Assembly: GCA_947464135.1 (NCBI GenBank)
Contig: CANHVK010000017.1
Coordinates: forward strand, 1 to 35,279
Length of the DNA stretch: 35,279 nt
Source: Flavobacteriia bacterium
GTDB taxonomy: Bacteria > Bacteroidota > Bacteroidia > Flavobacteriales_D > Crocinitomicaceae
Reading direction: 5' to 3'
Shown: positions 1 through 8,892 of the stretch, one piece after another
How positions within the stretch are numbered: position 1 is the stretch's first letter
How the letters are laid out: every line of letters starts with the position of its first letter
Notes under the pieces: generated by a model
What the model was told of the DNA's origin: nothing
Seen by the model: only the letters and a program-made list of their open reading frames with translations
Database searches by the model: none
Position numbers and translations under genes: made by a program

Positions 1-2715
1 ATTTATAAAAAGCCTATTTTTTCACCTAAAATCATCACTATTAATCAATGGATTAAAGAGTTAACAAATGAACCAATCATAGATAAAACACGTTTGCTAT
101 TGCAGTTGTATGAAGTACATAAGGAAAAATTACAAGCAGACGATTCGATATTATTTGATGAATTTTTGAATTGGGGTCAAATTGTGCTTTCTGATTTTGA
201 AGAATTAGAACGTTATCTTGTTGATCCGAATTATATGTTCCGTAATCTCAGGGATATCAAAGAGATTGAAAACTGGAGCTTTGGAGAAGAAAAGCTATCA
301 AAAAGACAACAAGAATTCATTGATTTTTGGGACAGATTACCGATTTATTACAAAGGATTAAATGAGAAACTAAAAGAAAAAGGAACCATTTACTCCGGAA
401 AAGCCTATCGAAAAATAGCTGAAAATATCGATTTAATTTTTTCTATCTATCCAAATAAACGATTTCTATTTGCCGGATTTAATGCTCTGTCTAAAGCAGA
501 ATCAAGCATTATGAAACAACTGCATCAAATGGGACTTGCAGATATATTTATTGACGCAGATGCCTATTATTTTGATGATAAAATTCACGAAGCAGGTCAT
601 TTTTTAAGAAATACCACTCAATATTTAGGAATTAAAACTCCCAACTTCATTGGAGACAGACTTTTAAAAGAACATAAAGAAATAGATGTAATTGCGTGTT
701 CCCAGTTTACAGGACAAGCCAAAGTAGCAGGAACGATTTTATCCGAAATGGATGAAAAAACATTGAATGAAACGCTTTTACTCCTTGCCGATGAAAGTCT
801 TATTGTTCCCATTTTAAACAATTTACCTAGTAATATAGGTCAAGCGAATATTACGCTTGGTTTACCTTTAAAAAATAGTACCATCCGTACTTGGTTAGAA
901 TTAATATTTAGAATTCAAGAAGGGTTTGATAAATATGAAAGACATATCGTTTACCATAAAGACTTGTTAAGTTTTTGGCATCATCCATTTATAAATTCAA
1001 TGATGAACGATAATGAATTAATTGAAGTTAGAAAACAAGAGCAAGATGTAAAACGTTACAACAAATTGTTTCAATCACCTGATAAAATATTGGTTTCAAA
1101 TCGGATTGATACGATATTTAAAATTTTGTTCACCCCTTGGAAAAACGATTGGAAACAAGCATTAAAACTAATTCGTTCGTTAAACTCATTGTTATTTCAC
1201 GAATTACCAGAAACGAATACTTTTGAACGGGCTATTTTAAAAGGGATCGATGATTCTTTAATTGGTTTTGAAAAATGTGTACACGAGGATTTTCCGGAAA
1301 TGCGATTAAGAACATTTCGTACCTTGTTTAATCAATCTTGGATGCAGGAAACGGTTGCTTACTATGGTAATCCGATGGAGGGATTACAAATTATGGGATT
1401 ATTAGAAACACGTTTGTTGGATTTCAAGCATATCATTGTTGTAGGAATGAATGAAGGTAAAATGCCACCGACTAATCCAATACAAACACTTGTCCCTATG
1501 GATTTACGTAAACATTTAGAGTTACCCCTTCCAAGAGATAAGCAAGGGTTATTTGCACATCATTTTTATCGTTTACTTCACCATTGTGAACGTATGTACA
1601 TTACCTACTCAACCAGTACAGAAGGAATTTCAGCAAGTGAACCAAGCAGGTATTTATTACAATTAGAGTTGGAATTACAAAAAGAAAATCCAAATTTTAT
1701 ATTTAGAAAAAGAGATTATACATTACCTGAAAATCAATCTAAAACAAAAGGAAAATCCGTAAAAAAAACGAAAGAAATAGTTGATAAATTAGATGCTTTT
1801 TTAATGCAAGGTCTATCTGCTTCTGCACTAAAAACATTTTTCACTTGCCCATTGGATTTTTATTACAAATACCTATTGCGTTTTGGAGAGGCTGAAAAAG
1901 TTGATGAAACGATAGAAAGTAATCAGTTAGGTACATTTATTCACGAGGTATTAGAAAAAATGTATACCCCATTTTGCAAACGCGACAAAGAAGGGAATTT
2001 AAAAAGTCCTGTTCCACCAAAAGTAGGTGTTGCTGATATCGAGTATATGGAAAAATCATATGAACTTTTAATGAGTGAATCATTCAGTAAATTTTTTGGA
2101 GGACAACCTGATGCCTATTTAAAAGGTAAAAATTATTTAAGTTTTACAATGGCTCTAGAACTTACTAAACGTTTCTTAAAACACGAAAAATCATTTATTC
2201 AAAAAACAGGTAAATCCATTGCTATTGAAGCATTAGAGGAGAAATTAGAGCATACATTGGAAATTGAAATTTTTGGAACTAAAAAAACAGTTAAACTAAA
2301 AGGTTTTGCAGATAGAATTGACTCAATAGATGATGAAATTCGCATCATAGATTATAAAACAGGTAAAGTAGATAAATCAGATGTAGGGAAATCTTTTAGT
2401 CGACCTAAATGGGAAGGTACTGATGAAGAACTATTGGTAAAACTTTCAATAGATTGTAAACACTTTTTTCAGTTGATGACTTATAGTTATTTATACTATA
2501 AAAAACATCATCGAATCGTTGCTGAATCGTCTATTGTTTCGTTAGTTAATATTTCAGAAAGTCCTTTTATAATGCATGCAAAAGATTTAACTAATGCACG
2601 GATTATTGAATTATTTCCATTAGTACTAACGCAATTGATTGAACAGATTTATGATCCGAATACCCCTTTTATTCATTCGGAGGAGTACTTCAATTATTGT
2701 ATGTATTGTAATTAG
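1..2715 (+). CDS. PD-(D/E)XK nuclease family protein, AddB/RecB-like, 5' partial
   Basis: The reading frame is open from base 1, so the N terminus lies outside the window; the TTG at 94 is internal. The protein resembles the AddB-type subunit of double-strand-break helicase-nucleases, which process DNA ends for recombination. The C-terminal nuclease domain is clear: a conserved Cys in FFTCPLDFYYKY (near base 1845), the DRID...IDYKTGK motif (near bases 2311-2370) holding the catalytic Asp and Lys, and a QLMTYSYLY helix (near base 2472) matching the QxxxY element of RecB-family nucleases. The C terminus is YCMYCN, so two further Cys lie at the end; AddB Fe-S clusters normally use four Cys and only three are obvious here. 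The middle part contains a helicase-like segment (VVGMNEGKMPP). It ends one base before the convergent SnoaL-like gene. An AddA partner may lie upstream, out of view. Confidence 0.85.
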   Translation: MYKKPIFSPKIITINQWIKELTNEPIIDKTRLLLQLYEVHKEKLQADDSILFDEFLNWGQIVLSDFEELERYLVDPNYMFRNLRDIKEIENWSFGEEKLSKRQQEFIDFWDRLPIYYKGLNEKLKEKGTIYSGKAYRKIAENIDLIFSIYPNKRFLFAGFNALSKAESSIMKQLHQMGLADIFIDADAYYFDDKIHEAGHFLRNTTQYLGIKTPNFIGDRLLKEHKEIDVIACSQFTGQAKVAGTILSEMDEKTLNETLLLLADESLIVPILNNLPSNIGQANITLGLPLKNSTIRTWLELIFRIQEGFDKYERHIVYHKDLLSFWHHPFINSMMNDNELIEVRKQEQDVKRYNKLFQSPDKILVSNRIDTIFKILFTPWKNDWKQALKLIRSLNSLLFHELPETNTFERAILKGIDDSLIGFEKCVHEDFPEMRLRTFRTLFNQSWMQETVAYYGNPMEGLQIMGLLETRLLDFKHIIVVGMNEGKMPPTNPIQTLVPMDLRKHLELPLPRDKQGLFAHHFYRLLHHCERMYITYSTSTEGISASEPSRYLLQLELELQKENPNFIFRKRDYTLPENQSKTKGKSVKKTKEIVDKLDAFLMQGLSASALKTFFTCPLDFYYKYLLRFGEAEKVDETIESNQLGTFIHEVLEKMYTPFCKRDKEGNLKSPVPPKVGVADIEYMEKSYELLMSESFSKFFGGQPDAYLKGKNYLSFTMALELTKRFLKHEKSFIQKTGKSIAIEALEEKLEHTLEIEIFGTKKTVKLKGFADRIDSIDDEIRIIDYKTGKVDKSDVGKSFSRPKWEGTDEELLVKLSIDCKHFFQLMTYSYLYYKKHHRIVAESSIVSLVNISESPFIMHAKDLTNARIIELFPLVLTQLIEQIYDPNTPFIHSEEYFNYCMYCN

Positions 2716-2716
2716 A

Positions 2717-3109
2717 TCAAGAATTCAAATCCAACACCAATTTTCGAGTATGGATTTTCCAACCGTTTTCTGTTTTGATAAAGGTATCGTGATAAACACC
2801 AGTCATTTTGATATCGGTTGACTCTAATGCATCTACGACTAACAAATACGATTGAGCATAAGCTGTTTCGTTTGATAATTCAACGAAAGTATTCGTTATA
2901 AAATGTCTTTTACCGCGGGTAAACTCAAGAATGCGATTAAGTAAGTCTTCAATTTCTGATTTTCCTTTTGCTTTTCCAATACGCAATTCCAACTTACCAT
3001 CTTCTAGGAAAAGATCTGTACAAACATCCACTCGTTCAATGTCTAAATGCACTGAATACGAGTGGATAATTTGCGTTATTTCAAATTTATCTATAAATGA
3101 TTGCATCAT
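2717..3109 (-). CDS. SnoaL-like / NTF2-fold small protein
   Basis: A 130-residue protein with the layout of the SnoaL/NTF2-like alpha+beta barrel: N-terminal helices with IIHSYSVHLDIERVD, the segment LFLEDGKLELRIGKAKGKSEIE, then strands with HFITNTFVEL and a closing GVYHDTFIKTENGWKIHTRKLVLD, the typical Y-x-D-x-F-x-K-x-x-x-G-W-x-I ending. The fold is used both by enzymes (isomerases, cyclases, dehydratases) and by non-catalytic binders, so the substrate is unknown. The start ATG shares one base with the stop of the dioxygenase gene (TAATG), which suggests translational coupling, and a second ATG follows directly. The coupling hints at a role connected to tryptophan or kynurenine metabolism, but that is inference only. 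Confidence 0.75.
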   Translation of the reverse strand: MMQSFIDKFEITQIIHSYSVHLDIERVDVCTDLFLEDGKLELRIGKAKGKSEIEDLLNRILEFTRGKRHFITNTFVELSNETAYAQSYLLVVDALESTDIKMTGVYHDTFIKTENGWKIHTRKLVLDLNS

Positions 3110-4071
3110 TACAAATTACTTAAGGTATCATTCACCCAAGCTTTACCCCATTCATTTTTTTCTGTTTCAGACCAAAGCGTAGGGTAAAAAATACGTTTTT
3201 GGAAACGTGGAGGAAGGTATTTTTGCCAGTTCGTTCCACCTGTAGCTGCAACATCCGTTGTTCCTTGATGTAAATATTTAACAGCTGACTTATAATGAGC
3301 TAACGGCCAGTTTACATTGACATTAATATCATTTTGCTTCAGTGCAGCAATAATTTTAGGGTTGCGTTGCTCTTCTTTAGTTAATTTCAAATAACATTGC
3401 CACAAATTACAGTTCTTTTTCTTTTCTGCAAATGCTATAAACGAATCCCTGTATCGCTCTTCAAATTCAATAAGCGTTAATGTTTTCTTGCCTGTAGCTA
3501 CTTCTGTAGCCCCCTCTTTCCAATAAATATGTTCAAACAGTTCTTTAATTGGTTCATTCCCTTGGTAATTATCACGAACATCTTTATGGACAAGTCTTAA
3601 AAAGTCAGTAGATGCCATTTCAATCATACGATATTGAGCTGATTGAAAGCCACTTGCAGGAAGTAAAGACATTCTGAATTTCAAAAATTGTTCTCTTTCC
3701 ATACCTTCAATCATAATTTCAAAACTTTTAGTCAAAGCATCAAAATAACGATTGATTCGAGTAACTCTATCTAAGAAAAAAGCAGCAGTTAATTCTTGTT
3801 TTTCACTTATTTGATCAAACTCACGAAGCGCTAATTTGAAATATAATTCTGTAATCTGGTGATACATAATAAACACTACCTCATCAGGGAATTGTGTACG
3901 AGGTTTTTGTAGACTTAATAAAGTATCTACCTCAATATAATCCCAGTAATGCACAGAATCTGCATATAATAAACCCTCTAAATATGCATTGAAATCTTCT
4001 CCAATTGCAGCATATTTTTCTTGTATTTTCTCTAATTTGTCTAAAATTTCTGGTGTAATTTCCATCGCCAT
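3109..4071 (-). CDS. kynA: tryptophan 2,3-dioxygenase
   Basis: Heme enzyme that opens the indole ring of L-tryptophan with O2 to give N-formylkynurenine, the first step of the kynurenine pathway. Length 320 residues, normal for the family. Recognisable family blocks: Y-x-x-V-x-x-L-L-S-L-Q-x-P near residues 45-57, FIMYHQITELYFKL with the active-site His71, the PASGFQSAQYRMIE block whose Arg binds the substrate carboxylate, and a C-terminal HYKSAVKYL segment with His259 as the probable heme ligand, followed by the Gly/Thr-rich ATGGT loop and YLPPR. The C-terminal motif is somewhat diverged from the textbook GTGGSSG form. It starts 21 bases after rseP and overlaps the SnoaL-like gene by one base. 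Other kynurenine genes are not in the window. Confidence 0.92.
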   Translation of the reverse strand: MAMEITPEILDKLEKIQEKYAAIGEDFNAYLEGLLYADSVHYWDYIEVDTLLSLQKPRTQFPDEVVFIMYHQITELYFKLALREFDQISEKQELTAAFFLDRVTRINRYFDALTKSFEIMIEGMEREQFLKFRMSLLPASGFQSAQYRMIEMASTDFLRLVHKDVRDNYQGNEPIKELFEHIYWKEGATEVATGKKTLTLIEFEERYRDSFIAFAEKKKNCNLWQCYLKLTKEEQRNPKIIAALKQNDINVNVNWPLAHYKSAVKYLHQGTTDVAATGGTNWQKYLPPRFQKRIFYPTLWSETEKNEWGKAWVNDTLSNL

Positions 4072-4092
4072 AAATCAATACAGTTTAATCAA

Positions 4093-5424
4093 TTATTTAA
4101 AAAATATTCTATAAATATCATTTCCGTTTGCATATACCATCAAAGTTAGCAACAATACAATACCTACATATTGCGCATATTCTAATACTTTTTGTGGTGC
4201 TTCTTTGCCGGTTATCATTTCATATAATAAAAATACTACGTGTCCACCATCTAACGCTGGAATAGGAAGAATATTCATTATAGCCAATGCTAAAGATAAA
4301 AAAGCGGTATTTAACCAGAAAATATGCCAATCCCAAGATGATGGAAACATGTTACCCATACGAGCAAAACCACCTATAGACGAAGCCCCTTTTTTAGTGA
4401 ACATAAATTTTAACTGACCAGCATAATCTTGTAAAGTTGATGATGCCTTTTTATAACCTAACCCTATACTTTCAATAAACCCTGGTTTATATTCTTTAAC
4501 TAATTTTTCATCTATTATTTTACCTCCAGAAGAAACATAACCTAAGGTACCTTCTAATGTTACAAATGCATTTAAGTTAATAGTATCTTTCCCTCTCAAA
4601 ATACGCGCTTCTATTTTTTTTCCTTTATTTTCGAAAAGATTTCGTTGAATTTCATCGAAATAAGTTAGACTGTTTCCGTTTATAGCAACAAATTGATCTC
4701 CTTTTTTCAAACCAGCTTGTAATGCATTTGATTTAGGTAAAACAGAATCAATAGATAAAGCTGTAGAACGTAATGAAACCATTGGAAAAGCTCCAGCCTG
4801 AAATAATTCATATTCTATATCATCTGGAAAATGAATGTTTTGAATTTTACCATTTGAATGTTTCACTTTCAAGTCTTGCGCTCCACGCATCATCACTTGT
4901 GCGCTCACTTCCATCACATTCGTTACTTTTTCACCATCAACTGATAAAATTTCATCTCCAGAAACGATACCATATTTTTTCAAATATGGATGAACAGCTA
5001 ATCCTTTCTCCAATTTAGTTGGATCCAATCTTTCTTCTCCGTAATAATATGAAACACCAATATAAATAATCAATCCCAAAATGATATTCACAACCACACC
5101 TCCAATCATGATAATCAAACGCTGCCAAGCCTTTTTAGATCTGAACTCCCACGGTTGAGCAGGTTGTTTTAATTGTTCAGTATCCATAGACTCATCTACC
5201 ATACCTGCAATTTTCACATATCCACCTAAAGGCAACCAACCAATGCCCCATTCCGTGTCTTTTATTTTTTTCTTGTAAAGCGAAAATTTAGGGTTAAAGA
5301 ACAAGTAAAACTTTTCTACTCTGGTTTTAAACAACTTAGCAGGGATAAAATGTCCAAATTCGTGTAAAATCACTAAAAGAGACAGTGACATAATGAATTG
5401 AGACGCTTTGATTAAAATATCCAT
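4093..5424 (-). CDS. rseP: RIP metalloprotease RseP (site-2 protease, M50)
   Basis: Intramembrane zinc protease that cleaves membrane-bound anti-sigma factors or leftover signal peptides inside the bilayer. The 443-residue protein has the HEFGH zinc motif at residues 21-25 in the first membrane helix, and the third zinc ligand in the LDGGH motif around residue 392 in a C-terminal helix. Two PDZ-like regions lie between them (about residues 130-200 and 220-290, with AGLKKGDQFVAINGNSL in the second). A membrane helix near residues 105-125 (IIMIGGVVVNIILGLIIYIG) completes the family topology. A good promoter is visible immediately upstream. It is first gene of the run rseP - kynA - SnoaL-like; the functional link between protease and dioxygenase is not obvious. 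Confidence 0.94.
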   Translation of the reverse strand: MDILIKASQFIMSLSLLVILHEFGHFIPAKLFKTRVEKFYLFFNPKFSLYKKKIKDTEWGIGWLPLGGYVKIAGMVDESMDTEQLKQPAQPWEFRSKKAWQRLIIMIGGVVVNIILGLIIYIGVSYYYGEERLDPTKLEKGLAVHPYLKKYGIVSGDEILSVDGEKVTNVMEVSAQVMMRGAQDLKVKHSNGKIQNIHFPDDIEYELFQAGAFPMVSLRSTALSIDSVLPKSNALQAGLKKGDQFVAINGNSLTYFDEIQRNLFENKGKKIEARILRGKDTINLNAFVTLEGTLGYVSSGGKIIDEKLVKEYKPGFIESIGLGYKKASSTLQDYAGQLKFMFTKKGASSIGGFARMGNMFPSSWDWHIFWLNTAFLSLALAIMNILPIPALDGGHVVFLLYEMITGKEAPQKVLEYAQYVGIVLLLTLMVYANGNDIYRIFFK

Positions 5425-5442
5425 ATTATTGATTTTGGGTTA

Positions 5443-5475
5443 CAAAGATAAGATTAGAAGATTACAGAATACAAA
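5443..5475 (-). promoter_or_regulatory. Bacteroidota-type promoter of rseP
   Basis: On the reverse strand, TATCTTTG (5443-5450) is an exact match to the TAnnTTTG -7 box of Bacteroidota, and TTTG (5472-5475) lies 21 bases upstream, where the -33 box is expected. The -7 box ends 18 bases before the rseP ATG, giving a very short leader. Motif match only. Confidence 0.6.
5451..5467. repeat. 17-base repeat, copy 1 (shared with 12630-12646)
   Basis: The 17-mer agattagaagattacag occurs here and again at 12630-12646. Both copies sit on the same side of, and close to, a reverse-strand start codon (rseP here, the cystathionine synthase gene there). Here it fills most of the spacer between the -33 and -7 boxes. 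The surrounding sequence is low in complexity, so a dispersed AT-rich intergenic repeat is as likely as a regulatory site. Confidence 0.6.
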
Positions 5476-5497
5476 TTACAGATTATAAGATTTACAT

Positions 5498-5839
5498 TTA
5501 TGAGATTCCATTTTGTTGAAAGTATTCTATAATCGCTTCTTTAATAAGATGCTGTTGTTCACGATCATTAAGTTGAGGTAATTCTTTTACTAATTTGAAA
5601 TGAGGCCATTGTTGTACGTCTCTACCTTCAAATTCGTAATATCCATAGGGTTCTAAAATGGTACAAACAGCGATGTGTAACAATTCTGTTTTTTCTTGTT
5701 TAGTAAATTCCTTATAACCTAGACCTAATTCTTGTACACCAATCAAAAACAAAATTGCTTGTGTATCAAGGTCTGGACCGAAAAGAGTTTCTATTTGTTT
5801 TGTTAATTCGCGAAAACGTAATTCAATATCATAATCCAT
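5498..5839 (-). CDS. conserved-looking small protein of unknown function
   Basis: A 113-residue, soluble, probably all-helical protein without signal peptide or membrane segment. I do not recognise the family. The N-terminal half (ELRFRELTKQIETLFG... ILFLIGVQELGLGYKEFTKQEK) and the Tyr-rich centre ILEPYGYYEFEGRDVQQWPHF are not low in complexity, and codon use matches its neighbours, which supports a real gene. A near-consensus -7 box (TATCTTTA on the reverse strand, 5844-5851) lies just upstream of the ATG. It stands alone, upstream of and codirectional with rseP, with the rseP promoter between them, and is divergent from the CBS-domain gene. Confidence 0.7.
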   Translation of the reverse strand: MDYDIELRFRELTKQIETLFGPDLDTQAILFLIGVQELGLGYKEFTKQEKTELLHIAVCTILEPYGYYEFEGRDVQQWPHFKLVKELPQLNDREQQHLIKEAIIEYFQQNGIS

Positions 5840-5953
5840 AGGGTAAAGATACTATTAGAACGAAGAAAAACTTATGAATTTCAGCAACAAAAAGCGGTTT
5901 TTTAACGTTTAATAAGAAATAGATTTAGACATATTTTGTAATTTGGCACTCTT

Positions 5954-6616
5954 ATGATAGCGAAAGACCTTATAACAGACGAAATTCCTCCTTTAACTCA
6001 TACAGATACGGGAGATATTGCATTGCGATGGATGGATGAATTCAAAGTTTCTCATTTACCAGTATTAAAAAACGGGAATTTTGTAGGTGTCATTTCAGAA
6101 TCAGATATTTTAGATAAAATGGATATGGATGAAACATTAGATGTTTTATTCGACCACTTGCCTCGACCGTATGTTTTTGAAAATGATCATATCTATGAAG
6201 TATTATTCAAAGTTTCAGAACATAAAATTTCGGTTGTACCTATCTTGGATAAAGATGAAAAATACTTAGGGTGCACTTCGGTACATCAATTACTCTCAAT
6301 GATTGCTACCACTGGAAGTATCAAAGAAAATGGTGCTATTTTAGTTTTGGAAATTAATCAAGTGGACTACTCACTTGCTCAAATAGCTCAAATAGTTGAA
6401 AGTAATAATGCTCGTATTTTGAGTTCGTACATTATGTCTTCCCCAGATTCTACTAAGTTAGAAGTAACTTTAAAAATCAATAAAACGGAACTTACGAGTA
6501 TCATACGTACGTTTGAACGTTATGATTATGTTATAAGTGCCTCATTTCAAAAGAGTCAGTTCTACGATGATATACAAGAACGCTATGACTCATTATTGAA
6601 CTTTCTTAAAATGTAA
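5954..6616 (+). CDS. CBS-pair protein with C-terminal ACT-like domain
   Basis: A 220-residue cytosolic protein. Two CBS motifs form a Bateman pair at about residues 1-60 (MIAKDLITDEIPPL... VSHLPVLKNGNFVGVISESDIL) and 70-120 (HKISVVPILDKDEKYLGCTSVHQLL). Residues about 127-205 (GAILVLEINQVDYSLAQIAQIVE... LEVTLKINKTELTSIIRTFERY) look like an ACT-type ligand-binding domain. CBS pairs bind adenosyl compounds such as AMP, ATP or SAM, so a sensor or regulator role is likely, but no effector domain is present. It is 13 bases upstream of nadK and probably co-transcribed with it; an adenine-nucleotide sensor beside NAD kinase is suggestive but unproven. Confidence 0.85.
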   Translation: MIAKDLITDEIPPLTHTDTGDIALRWMDEFKVSHLPVLKNGNFVGVISESDILDKMDMDETLDVLFDHLPRPYVFENDHIYEVLFKVSEHKISVVPILDKDEKYLGCTSVHQLLSMIATTGSIKENGAILVLEINQVDYSLAQIAQIVESNNARILSSYIMSSPDSTKLEVTLKINKTELTSIIRTFERYDYVISASFQKSQFYDDIQERYDSLLNFLKM

Positions 6617-6629
6617 TTTTCCAATTCTT

Positions 6630-7508
6630 ATGAATGTTGCGATTTACGGAAGGAAATTAAACCGTCAAACCATTTCAGTTTTTGAAGATGTATTTAATTT
6701 GCTTGAACGTTTTAATTGGAGACCAGTATTAGAACAAGAGTTAAAGGAACAACTAATCAAAAAGGGAAACATTGGTAGTCATTATGATACTTTTAAAGAC
6801 CATCGGGATTTAAAATCTGGTATTGATATGGCATTTAGTGTTGGAGGGGATGGTACTTTTTTAAAAACAGTAAATTACATACGTGAAAGTGGGGTTCCCA
6901 TTTTAGGAATCAATACAGGACGTTTGGGTTTTTTGGCAAACATTAATCCTGAAAAGATGGAAGAAATGTTTTCGATGGTTCAAGAAAAACGTTACTCTTT
7001 TCAAAAACGTTCTATGTTACGTATTCATACTGAAGATGATTTGTTTGGAGAAGATAATTTAGCTTTAAATGAAATGACTCTCCACAAAAAAGACACTTCT
7101 TCTATGATTACTGTTCACGCATCTTTAGATGGTAATTATTTAAATTCTTATTGGGCTGACGGTCTGATTGTTGGCACTCCAACTGGATCTACAGCCTACA
7201 ATTTAAGTTGTGGTGGACCTATCATTACACCAGGTTGCCAAGTACATATTCTCACACCAATTGCCCCTCATAATTTGAATGTTAGACCGATGGTTGTACC
7301 TGATCACTTACCAGTTAAGTTACAGGTTGAAGGACGTGAGCGTCGTTACCTCATCAGTTTAGATTCAAATACAAAGAGTATACCGCAGGGCACGGAAATT
7401 ACCGTTTCAAAAGCAGAATTTATGATTAATGTGATTCGTTTTGAAAATGCAAATTTCTTAGATACCATTCGCAATAAGATGAATTGGGGAATGGATTCGA
7501 GGAATTGA
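6630..7508 (+). CDS. nadK: NAD kinase
   Basis: ATP-dependent phosphorylation of NAD+ to NADP+. The 292-residue length is usual. Family signatures are all present: GGDGTFLK at residues 72-79 (the Asp is catalytic), GINTGRLGFLAN (about 95-106), ALNEMTLH, and the glycine-rich TPTGSTAYNLSCGGPI block near residues 185-200, followed by the conserved IAPHNLNVRPMVVP segment. The start gives the expected MNVAIYGRK N terminus. It follows the CBS gene by 13 bases and is convergent with queA. Confidence 0.95.
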   Translation: MNVAIYGRKLNRQTISVFEDVFNLLERFNWRPVLEQELKEQLIKKGNIGSHYDTFKDHRDLKSGIDMAFSVGGDGTFLKTVNYIRESGVPILGINTGRLGFLANINPEKMEEMFSMVQEKRYSFQKRSMLRIHTEDDLFGEDNLALNEMTLHKKDTSSMITVHASLDGNYLNSYWADGLIVGTPTGSTAYNLSCGGPIITPGCQVHILTPIAPHNLNVRPMVVPDHLPVKLQVEGRERRYLISLDSNTKSIPQGTEITVSKAEFMINVIRFENANFLDTIRNKMNWGMDSRN

Positions 7509-7557
7509 AAGAGTTGAAAGTGAAAAGTTGAAAATATAAAATTATCACCCTCCTTCA

Positions 7558-7575
7558 TCCTCCCTCAAGGGAGGA
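7558..7575. repeat. 8-bp inverted repeat downstream of nadK
   Basis: tcctccct / agggagga (7558-7565 and 7568-7575) form a perfect 8-base inverted repeat with a two-base spacer. A T-run occurs only from about 7590, too far away for a classical terminator of nadK. It may be a degenerate dispersed repeat or a weak stabilising hairpin. Confidence 0.4.
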
Positions 7576-7605
7576 AAATTCTCAATAAATTTTTTGCACA
7601 AAAAA

Positions 7606-7626
7606 AGGCGTTAAAATTTAACGCCT
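7606..7626 (-). terminator. rho-independent terminator of queA
   Basis: aggcgttaaa (7606-7615) pairs perfectly with tttaacgcct (7617-7626). The A-run at 7600-7605 becomes a U-run directly after the hairpin for reverse-strand transcripts, 24 bases beyond the queA stop. Confidence 0.8.
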
Positions 7627-7649
7627 CAAACAATTAGTTTTATTATCAA

Positions 7650-8708
7650 TTAGATAATCAACATTGCGTCACCATAAGAATAGAAACGATAGTTTTCTTT
7701 GATTGCAGTTTGGTAAGCTTCCACCATCAAATCATGTCCACAAAAAGCAGAAATCATCATTAATAATGTAGATAATGGTATATGAAAATTTGTAACTAAA
7801 CTGTCTGCGATACTAAAATCATATGGAGGATAAATAAATTTATTCGTCCATCCATCAAAAGGTTTTAACATCCCATCTGTAGAAACAGATGTTTCAATAG
7901 CACGCATAGTAGTAGTACCAACAGCACACACTTTCTTTTTATTTCTCTTAGCAGCATTCACAATATCAGCACTATTTTCAGTGATGATTACTTGCTCAGA
8001 GTCCATTTTGTGCTTCGTTAAATCTTCTACTTCTACTGTACGGAAAGAACCTAAACCAACATGGAGAGTGATTTCAGAAAAATTTACTCCCTTAATTTCC
8101 AATCTCTTCATTAATTCACGAGAGAAATGTAATCCAGCAGTTGGAGCTGCAACAGCACCTTCTTCTTTCGCATAGATCGTTTGATATCTATCTTCATCTT
8201 CAGGTTCAACCGCTCTTTCAATATACTTTGGAAGTGGAGTTTCACCTAATTCAGTGATTTTTGCTTTAAATTCTTCATAAGGTCCATCAAACAAAAAACG
8301 TAATGTTCTTCCGCGGGAAGTAGTATTATCGATAACCTCTGCAACAAGGGAATCATCATCACCGAAATATAATTTATTTCCGATACGTATTTTACGAGCT
8401 GGATCAACTAATACATCCCAAAGTAAACTTTCACGGTTTAATTCTCTCAACAAAAAAACTTCGATTGTTGCCCCAGTTTTCTCTTTATTTCCATACATAC
8501 GCGCAGGAAAAACACGAGAGTTATTCATAATCATTACATCACCATCATCGAAATAGTTAATAATGTCTTTAAATAACTTATGTTCAATCGTCTGTTTTGC
8601 ACGGTTTATCACCATCAATTTAGACTCATCTCTATTTTCAGTTGGGTATTGAGCAATTAACTCATTTGGAATATCGAAACTAAATTCGGAAAGTTTCATT
8701 TTACTCAT
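7650..8708 (-). CDS. queA: S-adenosylmethionine:tRNA ribosyltransferase-isomerase
   Basis: Transfers and isomerises the ribose of SAM onto preQ1 at tRNA position 34, making epoxyqueuosine. The 352 residues match the family length. Typical segments: [21 protein letters not shown] near the N terminus, [28 protein letters not shown], the [14 protein letters not shown] motif, [21 protein letters not shown], and [20 protein letters not shown] near the C terminus. The first ATG gives MSKMKLSEF; the second ATG at 8699 gives MKLSEF, which is the more common N terminus in the family, so the true start could be either. It is monocistronic with its own terminator. Confidence 0.95.
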   Translation of the reverse strand: MSKMKLSEFSFDIPNELIAQYPTENRDESKLMVINRAKQTIEHKLFKDIINYFDDGDVMIMNNSRVFPARMYGNKEKTGATIEVFLLRELNRESLLWDVLVDPARKIRIGNKLYFGDDDSLVAEVIDNTTSRGRTLRFLFDGPYEEFKAKITELGETPLPKYIERAVEPEDEDRYQTIYAKEEGAVAAPTAGLHFSRELMKRLEIKGVNFSEITLHVGLGSFRTVEVEDLTKHKMDSEQVIITENSADIVNAAKRNKKKVCAVGTTTMRAIETSVSTDGMLKPFDGWTNKFIYPPYDFSIADSLVTNFHIPLSTLLMMISAFCGHDLMVEAYQTAIKENYRFYSYGDAMLII

Positions 8709-8736
8709 AGTGCCTCAAATTTTTAAAAGAAAGTTC

Positions 8737-8755
8737 TTTTTGTATACTACAAAAA
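8737..8755. other. inverted repeat in the queA leader
   Basis: tttttgta (8737-8744) and tacaaaaa (8748-8755) are a perfect 8-base inverted repeat with a 3-base loop, about 30 bases upstream of the queA ATG on the reverse strand. A near-consensus -7 box (TAACTTTA, 8761-8768) lies beyond it, so the hairpin would be at the very 5' end of the mRNA. It could be an operator or a leader hairpin; it does not resemble a preQ1 riboswitch. Confidence 0.35.
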
Positions 8756-8892
8756 AGGTGTAAAGTTACAAAAATTTTGGATGTTTTTTTACGAATTATG
8801 AGTTATGGTTTATTAATTGTGAGTGAATATGAAAACAAATGGATTTTGTAACTAGGAATACTTAAATTAGCTCGTCTTTTAAATATTACAAT

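Noticed and set aside
8709-8892. preQ1 riboswitch ahead of queA
   Set aside because: The leader has a short A/T hairpin only; no C-rich loop and A-rich tail of a preQ1-I aptamer.
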